64,000 nucleotides of DNA from Azospirillum lipoferum 4B (GTDB lineage Bacteria; Pseudomonadota; Alphaproteobacteria; Azospirillales; Azospirillaceae), in contig NC_016624.1 in NCBI RefSeq assembly GCF_000283655.1, positions 310,001 to 374,000 on the forward strand, given 5' to 3'. The position numbers and the translations under genes were made by a program. The notes beneath the pieces were generated by a model. That model worked only from the letters and a program-made list of their open reading frames with translations, made no database searches and had not been told where the DNA came from. Each line of letters opens with the position of its first letter. Position 1 is the first letter of the stretch. Positions 18,049 through 27,109 of this stretch are shown here, piece after piece.

Positions 18049-18264
18049 GGTTTTGCGGGGCGACGATGCTGTGGATACGAACGGTGGTCGCCGGGCAGTG
18101 TGGCAGCTTTTTGGATGCGTTCCAAGGATGCGGCGATATTCGCCTTCTCCCGTCCCGCAGAGTTATTGCGCATACGTTTCATTCGCATGAAAGCATCCGA
18201 AGCGCAGCGTCGTCGCTCGTTTTCCATATGCGATTGCCCTGCACACCCACCGAGCGGGTCCTCC

Positions 18265-20127
18265 TCACGCCGCGCTCTCCGTCACCGGCTGGGGTTCGCG
18301 CACTTCCTCGCGCAGGGTGACGGCACCGTTGGTGCGTTCCAGGATCAGCTTGCGGCTGTGATGGGCGTCGAGCCCCACATGATGGCCGATGGTCAGCAGG
18401 GTGGCGTTCGGCAACTCCCGCTCCATCAGGGTCAGCAACTCTTCCTCCGCCGGGGGGTCGAGGCTGTCGGTGGCGTCCTCCAGGAAGATCCAGTCGGGGC
18501 GGCGGATCAGCAGCCGGGCGAAGCCCAGCCGCTGGCGCTCGGGCACGGACAGCACCTCGTCCCAGCGGTCGGTGGCGTCCAGCCGGTCGACCAGATCGGG
18601 CAGCCCGACGCTGGCCAGCGCTTCGGCCGCCCGGTCGTCCGCCACCGAAGAGGCCGGGCCGGGATAGGCCAGCACCGCGCGCAGGCTGTCATGCGGCAGA
18701 TAGGGGCGTTCCGGCATGAAGAAGACGCGGGTGTGGGCCGGCAGGGTGATGCGCCCGCTGCCCCACGGCCAGACGCCGGCCACGGCGCGGAACAGGCGGA
18801 TGGTCGCCGTCGCATCGCCGCCGATCAGCACCCGGTCGCCCGGACGGACCTCCAGGTCGAAGGCGTGGACCACCGCCGTGCCGTTCGGCTCGTCGATGGC
18901 GACGCCGCTGAAGGTCAGCGTGTGGTGTTCTTCGGAGCGCACGACCTGGATATGGCCGTCCGGCACGTCGCAGACCTCGCGGTCCAGCCGGACCAGCGCG
19001 TCGTGCAGGTTCAGCACGCGCTCCACCGACGCGCGCCATTCGGCGACGCGCGGCAGGTTGTCGATTGGCCAGGACAGCGCGCCCACCGTCTGCTGGAAGG
19101 CCTGCGCCGTCTGCATCAGCACGCCCAGCGAGATGGTCCCGGCGATGTAGCGCGGGGCGGCGACCAGGATCGGGAAGGCGGCCGACAGCACCGAATAGCT
19201 GGCACTGAACACCATCATGTGGCTGAGCGCACGGGTCTGCCCGTTCCAGCCGCGCACCACCCCGCCGAACAGCGTGGCGAGATGCCCGCGCTCCGCCGAT
19301 TCCCCGTGCAGCAGCGCGATGGTCTGGCCGTTCTCGCGGATGCGGGCAAGCGCGAAGCGGAAATCCGCCTCGTAACCCTGGCGCCGGTTGACGGCATTGA
19401 CCAGCGGCTGTCCGATCAGCATGGCGATGGAGGTGCCCATGGCGGCATAGAGCAGCGCCACGAACAGCAGATGGCCCGGCACCGACAGCTCGGTCCCGAA
19501 CAGCGTGACCGTCAGCGTGCCCGACAGCATCCACAGGATGTTGGTGAAGCTGATCAGAAGCAGCACGCAATAGGTCAGCGAATGGCCCAGGTCGATCGCC
19601 ATCTCCGCGGTGATGCGGATGTCCTCGGCGATGCGGCCGTCGGGGTTGTCGTGCTCGCCCGGCATATAGGCGATCTGGTGGTGGCGGCCGCGGCGCAGCC
19701 AGTCCTCCAGCAGCTTGCGGGTCAGCCAGTCGCGCCAGCCCATCTGCAGCCGGCGCTTCACCCGCAGATGCAGCACGACGATGACGATGTTGTAGACGAT
19801 GATCAGCCCGACCAGACCGATCATGGTCAGGAAACGGTCCATGGAGCGCTGTTCGAGCGCGTCGAACAGCCGCTCGCTCCACAGATTGATCAGGACCGGG
19901 ATCGACACCTGTCCGATGGTCAGCACCACCAGCGCCACGGTCAGCGCCCAGACGGTCACCCGGGTCCGGCCGAACCAATAGCCGCCAGCCAGCCGCAGGA
20001 AGCGGCGGGTGAAGCCGGGTGCGTCGTCCGCGGGCCTCTCGTCACCGGAATTGGCGCCGTCGGATTTGGCACCCTCGGATTTGGCGCCGCCCGTCTTGCC
20101 GTCAGTGTCGTCCGTCATGTCCGCCAT
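18265..20127 (-). CDS. SbmA/BacA-type ABC half-transporter with degenerate ATPase motifs
   Basis: 620 residues: ABC_membrane_2 domain (about 40-350, six membrane segments, with [18 protein letters not shown] characteristic of this family) fused to a nucleotide-binding domain (about 390-600). The ATPase motifs are all altered. Walker A at 435-444 reads [10 protein letters not shown] with Thr442 in the Lys position. The Q-loop Gln is Glu (FMPERPYLP). The signature is LSVPE at 526-530. Walker B ends LED at 549-551 instead of LDE. The His-loop (IGHH) is kept. ATG 20127 is six bases after GGAGG. Relatives import peptides, cobalamin or very-long-chain acyl groups. The open frame is intact, so this reads as a maintained pseudo-ATPase rather than a pseudogene. 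Confidence 0.8.
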   Translation of the reverse strand: MADMTDDTDGKTGGAKSEGAKSDGANSGDERPADDAPGFTRRFLRLAGGYWFGRTRVTVWALTVALVVLTIGQVSIPVLINLWSERLFDALEQRSMDRFLTMIGLVGLIIVYNIVIVVLHLRVKRRLQMGWRDWLTRKLLEDWLRRGRHHQIAYMPGEHDNPDGRIAEDIRITAEMAIDLGHSLTYCVLLLISFTNILWMLSGTLTVTLFGTELSVPGHLLFVALLYAAMGTSIAMLIGQPLVNAVNRRQGYEADFRFALARIRENGQTIALLHGESAERGHLATLFGGVVRGWNGQTRALSHMMVFSASYSVLSAAFPILVAAPRYIAGTISLGVLMQTAQAFQQTVGALSWPIDNLPRVAEWRASVERVLNLHDALVRLDREVCDVPDGHIQVVRSEEHHTLTFSGVAIDEPNGTAVVHAFDLEVRPGDRVLIGGDATATIRLFRAVAGVWPWGSGRITLPAHTRVFFMPERPYLPHDSLRAVLAYPGPASSVADDRAAEALASVGLPDLVDRLDATDRWDEVLSVPERQRLGFARLLIRRPDWIFLEDATDSLDPPAEEELLTLMERELPNATLLTIGHHVGLDAHHSRKLILERTNGAVTLREEVREPQPVTESAA

Positions 20128-20219
20128 CCCGGACCTCCGCCCTCGATCCCTCACCGTCCGTATTACTAACGAATAGGACGTACCTTGCCAAAAGTACAGG
20201 GGTAGGGGCGAAGAAAGGC

Positions 20220-21584
20220 TTAAAGCCTCCCCGTTCTTACAACCTCGGCAAGGAAGCGGTAGCTGTCCTTCGGCGTGCGTTCCATCGTGTCGTAATCGAC
20301 GCGCACGATGCCGAACCGCTTCGACAGGCCGAAGGCCCATTCGAAGTTGTCCAGCAGGCTCCAGCACAGATAGCCCTTGACGTTGCAGCCGTCGGCCAGC
20401 GCCTGCGCCACCGATTCCAGATGCTCGCGGTAATACAGCACGCGCTCCGCGTCATGGATTTGGCCGTCCGGCGTCACCACGTCGTCATAGGCGCAGCCGT
20501 TCTCCGCGATGAAGACGGCGGGATTGCCGTAATCGGTGCGGAATTCGGTCAGCAGGTCGTACAGCCCTTCCGGCTGCACCGGCCAGGCCATGCCGGTCCA
20601 GCGCCTGCACTGCGCCTCGCCCCAGCCGACATCGAAGGGCCGCCCCTCCTCATGCTTCATCGTCATGCGGGAGTAGTAGTTGATCCCCAGCAGGTCGATG
20701 GGGTAGCGGATCGCCTCCTCGTCGCCGGGCAGCACGAAATCCGCCATCCTGTCGGCCAGCAGCGCCGGGATCTGCCCCCGCATCAGCCCGTCCAGCGTCA
20801 CCCGGTTCCACACCGCGTCCCAGCGGGCGGTCGCGGCCACGTCCTCCTGCCGGTCGCTGTCGGGAACGGCGGGCTGCAGGTTCAGCACTGTGCCCAGCGT
20901 CAGGCCGGAATGCTCCGCCGCGATGGCGCGCAAGGCAGCACCCTGCGCCAGATTCTGGTGGTGCAGCGCCCGCAGGATGCCCTGTTCGCCCAGCTTGTGG
21001 CCGGGGGCGTGTTCCCCCACGCCATATCCGAAGATGGCGACCACGTTCGGCTCGTTCAGCATCATCCAGGTCTTGACCCGGTCGGCCAGCCGGGCGGTGA
21101 CGATGCGGGCATAATCGGCGAAGGGGCCGACGATCTCCCGCCCCTGCCAGCCGCCGGCATCCTCCAGCGGCTGCGGCAGGTCCCAGTGGTAGAGGCAGGC
21201 CATCGGCGTGATCCCCGCCTCCAGCAGGCTATCCACCAGCCGGTCGTAGAAATCGAGGCCGCGCGTCTCGACCGCCCCCGTCCCCGTCGGCAGGATGCGC
21301 GGCCAAGCGATGGAGAAGCGATAGCTGTCGAAGCCCGCCGCCTTCATCAGCGCGATGTCTTCCGGGTAGCGGTGGTAATGGTCGCAGGCGACGGCGGCAC
21401 TGCTGCCGTCCATGATGCGTCCCTCGGCGGTGAAGGTATCCCACACGCAGGGGCCGCGGCCGTCGGCATTGACCGCCCCTTCGATCTGGTAGGATGCGGT
21501 GGACGCACCCCAACGGAAATCCGGCGGAAAACTCAGCGGCTTGGCATCGGCGGCCTGGGACACGGGCTGGCTGAAGCTGTCCAT
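20220..21584 (-). CDS. Family 1 beta-glucosidase
   Basis: 454 residues, a complete GH1 (beta/alpha)8 barrel that hydrolyses beta-glucosides, and often beta-galactosides or fucosides, with retention. The N-terminal signature [15 protein letters not shown] is present. The acid/base Glu178 lies in MLNEPN and the nucleophile Glu361 in FIAENG, with the substrate-binding [13 protein letters not shown] near the end. ATG 21584 follows GGGAGGAATAAGA. There is no signal peptide, so it acts in the cytoplasm on imported sugar. It is divergent from the GH4 glycosidase, and the 210-nt gap probably holds both promoters. No dedicated sugar transporter is adjacent. Confidence 0.92.
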   Translation of the reverse strand: MDSFSQPVSQAADAKPLSFPPDFRWGASTASYQIEGAVNADGRGPCVWDTFTAEGRIMDGSSAAVACDHYHRYPEDIALMKAAGFDSYRFSIAWPRILPTGTGAVETRGLDFYDRLVDSLLEAGITPMACLYHWDLPQPLEDAGGWQGREIVGPFADYARIVTARLADRVKTWMMLNEPNVVAIFGYGVGEHAPGHKLGEQGILRALHHQNLAQGAALRAIAAEHSGLTLGTVLNLQPAVPDSDRQEDVAATARWDAVWNRVTLDGLMRGQIPALLADRMADFVLPGDEEAIRYPIDLLGINYYSRMTMKHEEGRPFDVGWGEAQCRRWTGMAWPVQPEGLYDLLTEFRTDYGNPAVFIAENGCAYDDVVTPDGQIHDAERVLYYREHLESVAQALADGCNVKGYLCWSLLDNFEWAFGLSKRFGIVRVDYDTMERTPKDSYRFLAEVVRTGRL

Positions 21585-21794
21585 TCTTATTCCTCCCACG
21601 GGGCTGGTCCGTTTTCCCCAGCATGCCCCAGCCCGCCGCCCTTCGCCATGGGACAAGCATGCGAACGGTCCGGGCGCGACGCGGTGGCGCAGCCGCAGGT
21701 GGTTGCACGCAGGCCCTGTGCGGACCTGCCCGAAAGGCGTAGCCTGTTCCGACAAGACGGCGATCAGCCGCTCCGACAACGGAGGAAACCCGAC

Positions 21795-23078
21795 ATGCCA
21801 AACACCACCAAGATCGTCTTCATCGGTGCCGGCAGCGCCGCCTTCGGGCTCAGCCTGTTCCAGGACCTGTTCTCCACCACCGAACTTGCCGGCAGCACCC
21901 TGACGCTGGTCGACACCAACACTGAGGCGCTCGACCGCATGGCGGCGCTGGCCGAGGTGATGAACCGCCACGGCGACGCCGGCATCACCATCGAGAAGAC
22001 CACCGACCGCAAGGCCGCCCTGCAGGGCGCCGGCTTCGTGCTGTGCGCCATCGCCATCGACCGCAACCGGCTGTGGCGGCTGGATTTCGAGGTGCCGAAG
22101 AAGCACGGCATCCGCCACACGCTGGGCGAGAACGGCGGCCCCGGCGGGCTGTTCTTTACGTTGCGCACCCTGCCGCTGATCGTCGACATCGTCCGCGACG
22201 TCGAGGCGATCTGCCCCGACGCGTTGTTCATCAACCTGTCCAACCCGGAAAGCCGCATCGTCCTGGGCCTGTCGCGCTGCACCTCCGTGCGGACGCTGGG
22301 GCTCTGCCACGGCATCTTCCTGGCGCGCTGGTTCATCTGCCAGATCCTGGGCATGGCCGAGAAGGAGGTGGATGTCTGGGGCGCCGGGCTGAACCATTTC
22401 CAATGGCTGACCGCCATTCGCGAGAAGGCGACGGGCCGCGATCTCTACCCCCTGCTGCGCGAGAGGGAGGCGACGCACGACCCGTCCTTCACCCCGCTGG
22501 CGCGGCGCCTGTTCCACGCCTTTGGCCTGTGGGTGACGCCCAGCGACGACCACACCGGCGAGTTCCTGCCCTATGGCTGGGAAGCCGGCGAGCACGGCTT
22601 CGACTTCAAGCATGACGAAGACGGCCGAATCATCCTGCGCGACCTGATGGACGGGGTGATCGACGGCAGCAAACCAATCCCCGACGACTGGACCAAGCCG
22701 TCCTGGGGCGAGCGGGCGGTGGCGGTGATCGCCGGCCAACTGCACAACCAGAAGCGCTTCATCGAGAGCGGCATCGTCATCAACCGCGGCGTCATCCCCG
22801 GCCTGCCCGACGAGCTGGCGGTGGAGGTGCCGCTGGTGGCAGACGCCGCCGGCATCCATCCCATCTCGCTCGGCCGCCTGCCCGACGGCATCGTCAAGCT
22901 GCTGTCGGTCCAGGCCAACGTGCAGCAATTGTCGGTGGAGGCGGCATTGCACGGGTCGAAGGAGTTGGCGCTGCAGGCCCTGCTGATCGACCCCGTCATC
23001 AATTCCAGCACGGCGGCCGTTGCCATCCTGGACGAGCTGTGGGAGGCGAACCGGCCCTATATCCGGGCTTGCCTGTGA
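21795..23078 (+). CDS. Family 4 glycosidase (NAD- and Mn-dependent alpha-glucosidase/galactosidase type)
   Basis: 427 residues. GH4 enzymes cleave glycosides by an oxidation-elimination mechanism needing NAD+ and a divalent metal. The N-terminal Rossmann motif [10 protein letters not shown] (9-18), the INLSNPE segment, and Cys171-His172 in GLCHGIF (metal ligands) with a later His in GLNHF are all present. The length is typical (about 430). ATG 21795 is preceded by GGAGGAAA. It is divergent from the GH1 beta-glucosidase, which suggests that the pair handles two linkages of one plant-derived sugar. Alpha-glucoside, galactoside or glucuronide specificity is not decided here. Confidence 0.88.
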   Translation: MPNTTKIVFIGAGSAAFGLSLFQDLFSTTELAGSTLTLVDTNTEALDRMAALAEVMNRHGDAGITIEKTTDRKAALQGAGFVLCAIAIDRNRLWRLDFEVPKKHGIRHTLGENGGPGGLFFTLRTLPLIVDIVRDVEAICPDALFINLSNPESRIVLGLSRCTSVRTLGLCHGIFLARWFICQILGMAEKEVDVWGAGLNHFQWLTAIREKATGRDLYPLLREREATHDPSFTPLARRLFHAFGLWVTPSDDHTGEFLPYGWEAGEHGFDFKHDEDGRIILRDLMDGVIDGSKPIPDDWTKPSWGERAVAVIAGQLHNQKRFIESGIVINRGVIPGLPDELAVEVPLVADAAGIHPISLGRLPDGIVKLLSVQANVQQLSVEAALHGSKELALQALLIDPVINSSTAAVAILDELWEANRPYIRACL

Positions 23079-23229
23079 CGGTCGATGCCAGAATCCTAAG
23101 ATGTTCATGAATGCATGCGATCAGCTTTTCCTTGCATCCCTGCGTTTATCGCGCTCTGCTCCGCGGCATCGTGCACGTTGTCGCGACGACACCCTTCACA
23201 TCAAAATTCCGGAAAAGGAAAAAGGCTTG

Positions 23230-23457
23230 ATGATTCGCTTGGCTTTGCTTGCTCTGTCCGCTCCAGTCACCTTGACCATCCTCGCCGGCTGTGTGACCAA
23301 GGCTGAAGCTCCGATTGTCGATATGGAAGGCGTCGACATCGTCAAATACAATCGCGACCTTGCCGACTGCGAACTCAGCACTCCGGTTGTCTCGCTTGGC
23401 AGCCACCTTACCAAGTGCATGCATGGAAAAGGATACAAGATCCTTTTGGCCCGCTAA
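23230..23457 (+). CDS. Small lipoprotein, unknown function
   Basis: 75 residues with a lipoprotein signal: MIRLALLALSAPVTLTILAG then Cys21, a good LAGC lipobox. The mature part of about 55 residues contains two further cysteines (DCELS and KCMHGKGYK), possibly a disulfide. The frame is open further upstream, but ATG 23230 has AAGGAAAAAGG before it and gives the signal peptide. Base composition is lower in GC than neighbours. Similar small lipoproteins ending in a GYK-type motif occur in many proteobacteria without known function. Confidence 0.72.
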   Translation: MIRLALLALSAPVTLTILAGCVTKAEAPIVDMEGVDIVKYNRDLADCELSTPVVSLGSHLTKCMHGKGYKILLAR

Positions 23458-23503
23458 TTCTGATTGCGCGAAATCCGAATCGAGTTGAAGCGTAAATCCC
23501 GAC

Positions 23504-23528
23504 GACGGGCCAGCGGCCGAAGCCCGTC
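23504..23528. terminator. Candidate terminator between convergent genes
   Basis: GACGGGC at 23504-23510 pairs with GCCCGTC at 23522-23528 (perfect 7 bp, 11-nt loop), followed by CTTTC on the plus strand. It lies between the lipoprotein stop and the MFS transporter stop. Confidence 0.5.
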
Positions 23529-23531
23529 CTT

Positions 23532-24677
23532 TCATCCACGCCGGATCAGCCGGGCCGAGGCGAAGCCCAGCCCGGCGGTCAGCGCGCCGACGCCGAGGAA
23601 CAGCGGCGCAAAGCCGGTGTGGGTGGAAATGAAGCCGTACAGAACCGGCCCGATCCCCTGGCCGATGAAGAAGCAGGACGCGAACAGGGCCAGCGCCGAC
23701 CCGCGGGCGGTCGGCGCCAGCTCCGTCGCCTGGGTCTGCATGGTGTTGTGCAGCATGTAGAAGCCGAAGCCGGCGACCAGGAAGGCAAGGCTCACCACCG
23801 GCCAGGGCACCGGGAAGGCGATGACCAGATAGGCCAGCCCCGCCGCCAGACCGCCGGCCTTCATCATGCCCCATTGGCCGAGCGAGGCGATCATTCGCCG
23901 CACCACCGCGCTGTAGACGACACCGCCGATGGCGAAGGCGGCGATGGTCAGCCCGGCCTGGAAGGCGCCGGCCGCGCCATGCTCCATCAGAACCGGCGCC
24001 ACGAAGGGGAAGACGCCGAAGATCAGCAGCCCTTCCGCCGCCACCGTGGCGAAGACGATCAGCGAGGCCGGGTTGGTCAGCACGGTGGCGTAGCGCCGCT
24101 GCGCATCCGCCACCGACAGGGGGGAGCGCGTCTCCACCTCGCGCGCCAGCCCGATCAGGGCGGCAACGCAGATCAGCGCGGTCAGACCGGATGACAGGCC
24201 GAACACCATGCGCCAGCCGAACGCCTCGGCCAGCGCGCCCGACACGGCCGACCCCGACATCTGCCCCAGGATCACCGCCAGCAGGAAGCGGCTGATGGCG
24301 ATCTGGCGCTCCTCATAGGGCACGCGGTCGCCGATCAGCGCCATGGAGGCCGGGATGATGCCGCCGGCGAAGGCCCCGGCCAGGATGCGCCCGGCCATCA
24401 CCGTGCCATAGGTCGGCGCAATGGTGGACAGTGCCAGCCCGACCGTCAGCACGGCCAGCGCCAGCCGCACCAGCCGCGACTTGCCGATGGCGTCGCCGAC
24501 CGGTCCCAGCACGATCTGCATCAGCGCATAGGGCAGCGTGTAGGCCGACGCCAGCAGCGCCGCCTGCCGCACCGTCACGCCGAGGTCGTCGGCGATCAGC
24601 GTCAGCATCGGATCGGTGGTGCGCAGGGAGAAGGCGCTGGCGAACCCGGCGAGGCCGAGCAGGAAGATGAGACGCAT
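23532..24677 (-). CDS. Major facilitator superfamily transporter
   Basis: 381 residues with about twelve membrane segments and the MFS loop signature after segment 2 (LGPVGDAIGKSRLVRLAL). The short length and motifs resemble the drug/arabinose-efflux group (AraJ/YdhP-like). The substrate is not predictable. ATG 24677 begins MRLIFLLGLAGFASAF. It is a single gene, divergent from phoX across a 325-nt gap. Confidence 0.82.
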   Translation of the reverse strand: MRLIFLLGLAGFASAFSLRTTDPMLTLIADDLGVTVRQAALLASAYTLPYALMQIVLGPVGDAIGKSRLVRLALAVLTVGLALSTIAPTYGTVMAGRILAGAFAGGIIPASMALIGDRVPYEERQIAISRFLLAVILGQMSGSAVSGALAEAFGWRMVFGLSSGLTALICVAALIGLAREVETRSPLSVADAQRRYATVLTNPASLIVFATVAAEGLLIFGVFPFVAPVLMEHGAAGAFQAGLTIAAFAIGGVVYSAVVRRMIASLGQWGMMKAGGLAAGLAYLVIAFPVPWPVVSLAFLVAGFGFYMLHNTMQTQATELAPTARGSALALFASCFFIGQGIGPVLYGFISTHTGFAPLFLGVGALTAGLGFASARLIRRG

Positions 24678-25002
24678 GGATGGCCCGAACGGCGACGATG
24701 AAGATTCAGGACCTTAGCCGGATCCGCCGCGGGCGTACCGCAGTGCGACCGTGATGGCAGGCATGCGCATGCCGCGGGGAGGTTCGTGGCCGCCGCATGT
24801 GTTTGCCTGGCAATCGAGGAGGAAGACCATGGGTCCGATTTGGAACGACGACGGTGTGCGCCTGTTCTCGCGCGATCGGGGCAACCGGGAGGGCGCCCGC
24901 CCCATCCTCTCCGCCTTCATTCATCGCCAACATAAACGTAACATGGTTGTCATCGGCCCCGCCTATGGTGCGCTCAAACTTCCACCCCGGGGGACTAGCA
25001 AA
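24678..25002. promoter_or_regulatory. Intergenic region before phoX
   Basis: 325 nt. It contains a 14-bp palindrome GGCATGCGCATGCC (24760-24773) and a PHO-box-like site (24936-24953). An in-frame ATG at 24829 has an excellent AGGAGGAAG site, so a longer phoX product is possible. That start would give a long leader before the Tat signal and place the PHO box inside the gene. Confidence 0.5.
24936..24953 (+). promoter_or_regulatory. Candidate PHO box (PhoB binding site) of phoX
   Basis: ACGTAACATGGTTGTCAT. The second half (TTGTCAT) matches the CTGTCAT half-site in 6 of 7 positions and the first half matches partially, at the standard 11-nt repeat spacing. It lies about 50 nt before the phoX start, fitting phosphate-starvation control known for PhoX genes. 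Confidence 0.45.
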
Positions 25003-26973
25003 ATGAGCGACGTCAAGGGCTATCAGGCCGCCGAAGACATCGGCAGCAATCCGACCGAAAACCCCACCATGGGCGACGTCATCGCCGCGCGCTTCGGCCG
25101 CCGCGACATGCTGCGCGGCGTGCTGGCGGTTTCCGCCATTTCCGCCGTCGCCGGTCCCGCCGCTCTGGCGGCGCTGTCGAAGGAAGCCGCGGCCGAAGCC
25201 GCCAAGCCGTCCTTCACCTTTTCGGAAGTCTCCTTCGGCGTCGATGAAACCCACCACGTCGCCCCCGGCTACAGCGCCGACGTGCTGATTCGCTGGGGCG
25301 ACCCGGTGGTCCCGGGCGCCCCGGCCTTCGATCCGCTGAAGCAGTCGGCGGCGTCCCAGGCGCTGCAATTCGGCTACAACAACGATTATCTCGGCTTTGC
25401 GCCGCTGCCGCGGGGGAGCAAAACCCCCGATCACGGCTTGCTGTGCGTCAATCACGAGTACACCGACGAAGAGGTGATGTTCCCCGGTCTGGGCGGCGAA
25501 CAGCAGGAAGCCAAATTCGTCAAAATGACCAAGGAACTGGTCGATATCGAAATCGCCGCTCACGGCGGCAGCGTGGTCGAGGTGAAGAAGGTCGGCGGCA
25601 AGTGGACCTACGACCCCGCCTCCAAGTACAACCGCCGCATCACCGGCGAGACCGAGTGCGCCATCTCCGGCCCCGCCGCCGGCCATGATCTGATGAAGAC
25701 CTCCTACGACCCGACCGGGACCAAGGTCCGCGGCATGCTGAACAACTGCGCCGGCGGCATGTCGCCGTGGGGCACCTGGCTGACGACGGAAGAGAACTTC
25801 AACGGCTATTTCTGGTCGGACGAGGAAAAGCCCAAGGCCGACCGTTACGGCGTGCCCGGCAAGTGGTACAATTGGGGCGTCTATCACGACCGCTTCAATG
25901 TCGCCAAAGAACCCAACGAAGCCAATCGCTTCGGCTGGATCGTCGAAATCGACCCCTACGACCCGACCTTCACCCCGATCAAGCGCACGGCGCTCGGCCG
26001 CTTCAAGCATGAGGCCTGCTCCGTCGCCGTCAACAAGGACGGGCGGGTGGTCGCCTACATGGGCGACGACGAGCGTTTCGATTACGTCTACAAATTCGTC
26101 TCGGCCAAGAAATACGTCGAAGGCGACCGCGCCCACAACATGACGCTGCTGGACGACGGCGTGCTGCATGTCGCCCGTTACAATGCCGACGGCTCGCTGG
26201 AATGGCTGCCGCTGGTGCATGGCCAGAACGGCCTGACCGCCGATGCCGGCTTCAAGGATCAGGGCGAAGTGCTGATCAAGGCGCGTCTCGCCGCCGACAA
26301 GCTGGGCGCCACCAAGATGGACCGCCCGGAAGACGTCGAGGTCAACCCGAAGACCGGCGCCATCTACGTCATGCTGACCAACAACTCCCGCCGCAAGGCC
26401 GAACAGGTGGACGCCGCCAACGAACGCGCCGGCAACCTGTGGGGCCAGGTGGTGGAGATGCTGCCGCCGGACGGCGACCACGCCGCCACCAAGTTCACCT
26501 GGAACATTCTGCTCAAGGGCGGCAACCCCAAGGACGGCGCGGTGGGGGCGATGTTCAACCCCGCCACCTCCGACAATGGCTGGTTCTCCTGCCCCGACAA
26601 CTGCGCCGTCGATCACCAGGGCCGGCTGTGGATCACCACCGACCAGGGCGAAGGCTGGTTCAAGGCGTCGGGCAAGGCCGACGGCGTTTACGCGGTGGAG
26701 ACCGAAGGCGCGTTGCGCGGCAAATCGATGATGTTCTTCCGCGTGCCGGTGGGGGCGGAAATGTGCGGGCCGGAGTTCGCGCCCGACGACAAGACCCTGT
26801 TCGTCGCGGTGCAGCACCCTGCCACCGACGGTGTCGATCTCTACAAGCCGTTCGGCCGCAAATCGACCTTTGAAGACCCGGCGACCCGTTGGCCTGACTT
26901 CAAGCCCAACATGCCGCCGCGGCCGTCCGTGGTCGCCATCACCAAGCAAGACGCCGGCGTGATCGGGTCGTAA
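25003..26973 (+). CDS. phoX: PhoX family alkaline phosphatase (Tat-exported)
   Basis: 656 residues of the PhoX/DUF839 family, Ca/Fe-dependent phosphomonoesterases that release phosphate in the periplasm. The N-terminal DIGSNPTENPTMGDVIAARF followed by the twin-arginine GRRDMLRGVLAVSA is typical of the family. Core segments include LLCVNHEYTDEEVMFPG, NNCAGGMSPWGTWLTTEENF, GRFKHEACSVAVNKDGR and MDRPEDVEVNPKTGAIYV, lined by acidic metal-binding residues. ATG 25003 is chosen because it gives the family's usual start, with GGGGGA upstream; ATG 24829 has the stronger ribosome site (see the intergenic entry). A PHO box is present upstream. A hairpin separates it from convergent putA. Confidence 0.88.
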   Translation: MSDVKGYQAAEDIGSNPTENPTMGDVIAARFGRRDMLRGVLAVSAISAVAGPAALAALSKEAAAEAAKPSFTFSEVSFGVDETHHVAPGYSADVLIRWGDPVVPGAPAFDPLKQSAASQALQFGYNNDYLGFAPLPRGSKTPDHGLLCVNHEYTDEEVMFPGLGGEQQEAKFVKMTKELVDIEIAAHGGSVVEVKKVGGKWTYDPASKYNRRITGETECAISGPAAGHDLMKTSYDPTGTKVRGMLNNCAGGMSPWGTWLTTEENFNGYFWSDEEKPKADRYGVPGKWYNWGVYHDRFNVAKEPNEANRFGWIVEIDPYDPTFTPIKRTALGRFKHEACSVAVNKDGRVVAYMGDDERFDYVYKFVSAKKYVEGDRAHNMTLLDDGVLHVARYNADGSLEWLPLVHGQNGLTADAGFKDQGEVLIKARLAADKLGATKMDRPEDVEVNPKTGAIYVMLTNNSRRKAEQVDAANERAGNLWGQVVEMLPPDGDHAATKFTWNILLKGGNPKDGAVGAMFNPATSDNGWFSCPDNCAVDHQGRLWITTDQGEGWFKASGKADGVYAVETEGALRGKSMMFFRVPVGAEMCGPEFAPDDKTLFVAVQHPATDGVDLYKPFGRKSTFEDPATRWPDFKPNMPPRPSVVAITKQDAGVIGS

Positions 26974-27007
26974 GCCGCTGCGTTGCTCAATGGGCCGCCG
27001 TCGCTTT

Positions 27008-27029
27008 CCCTTTCCCCCTGGGGAGAGGG
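27008..27029. repeat. C/G-rich palindromic element
   Basis: CCCTTTCCCC, two bases, then GGGGAGAGGG: a near-perfect 10-bp stem. The core resembles the palindromic repeats at 49.0-49.1 kb. It lies just after phoX and may act as a transcript 3' end. Confidence 0.4.
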
Positions 27030-27063
27030 ATTTCGATGGGCTGCTCCTTAAGACGTGAGGCTC

Positions 27064-27096
27064 ATGCCAGCGGTCATCGATGATGACCGCTGGCAT
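27064..27096. terminator. Perfect 15-bp hairpin between phoX and putA
   Basis: ATGCCAGCGGTCATC at 27064-27078 and its exact reverse complement at 27082-27096, with a 3-base GAT centre. It sits between two convergent genes and probably ends both transcripts, although no T tract follows. Confidence 0.6.
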
Positions 27097-27109
27097 CGCA
27101 CGCTAGTCC

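Noticed and set aside
18265-20127. Calling the ABC half-transporter a pseudogene
   Set aside because: The frame is intact over 620 codons with normal codon bias, a good ribosome site and a full membrane domain; motif loss alone is not evidence of decay.
24751-24828. Earliest in-frame ATG as phoX start
   Set aside because: It lacks a ribosome site and would add 84 residues before the twin-arginine signal.
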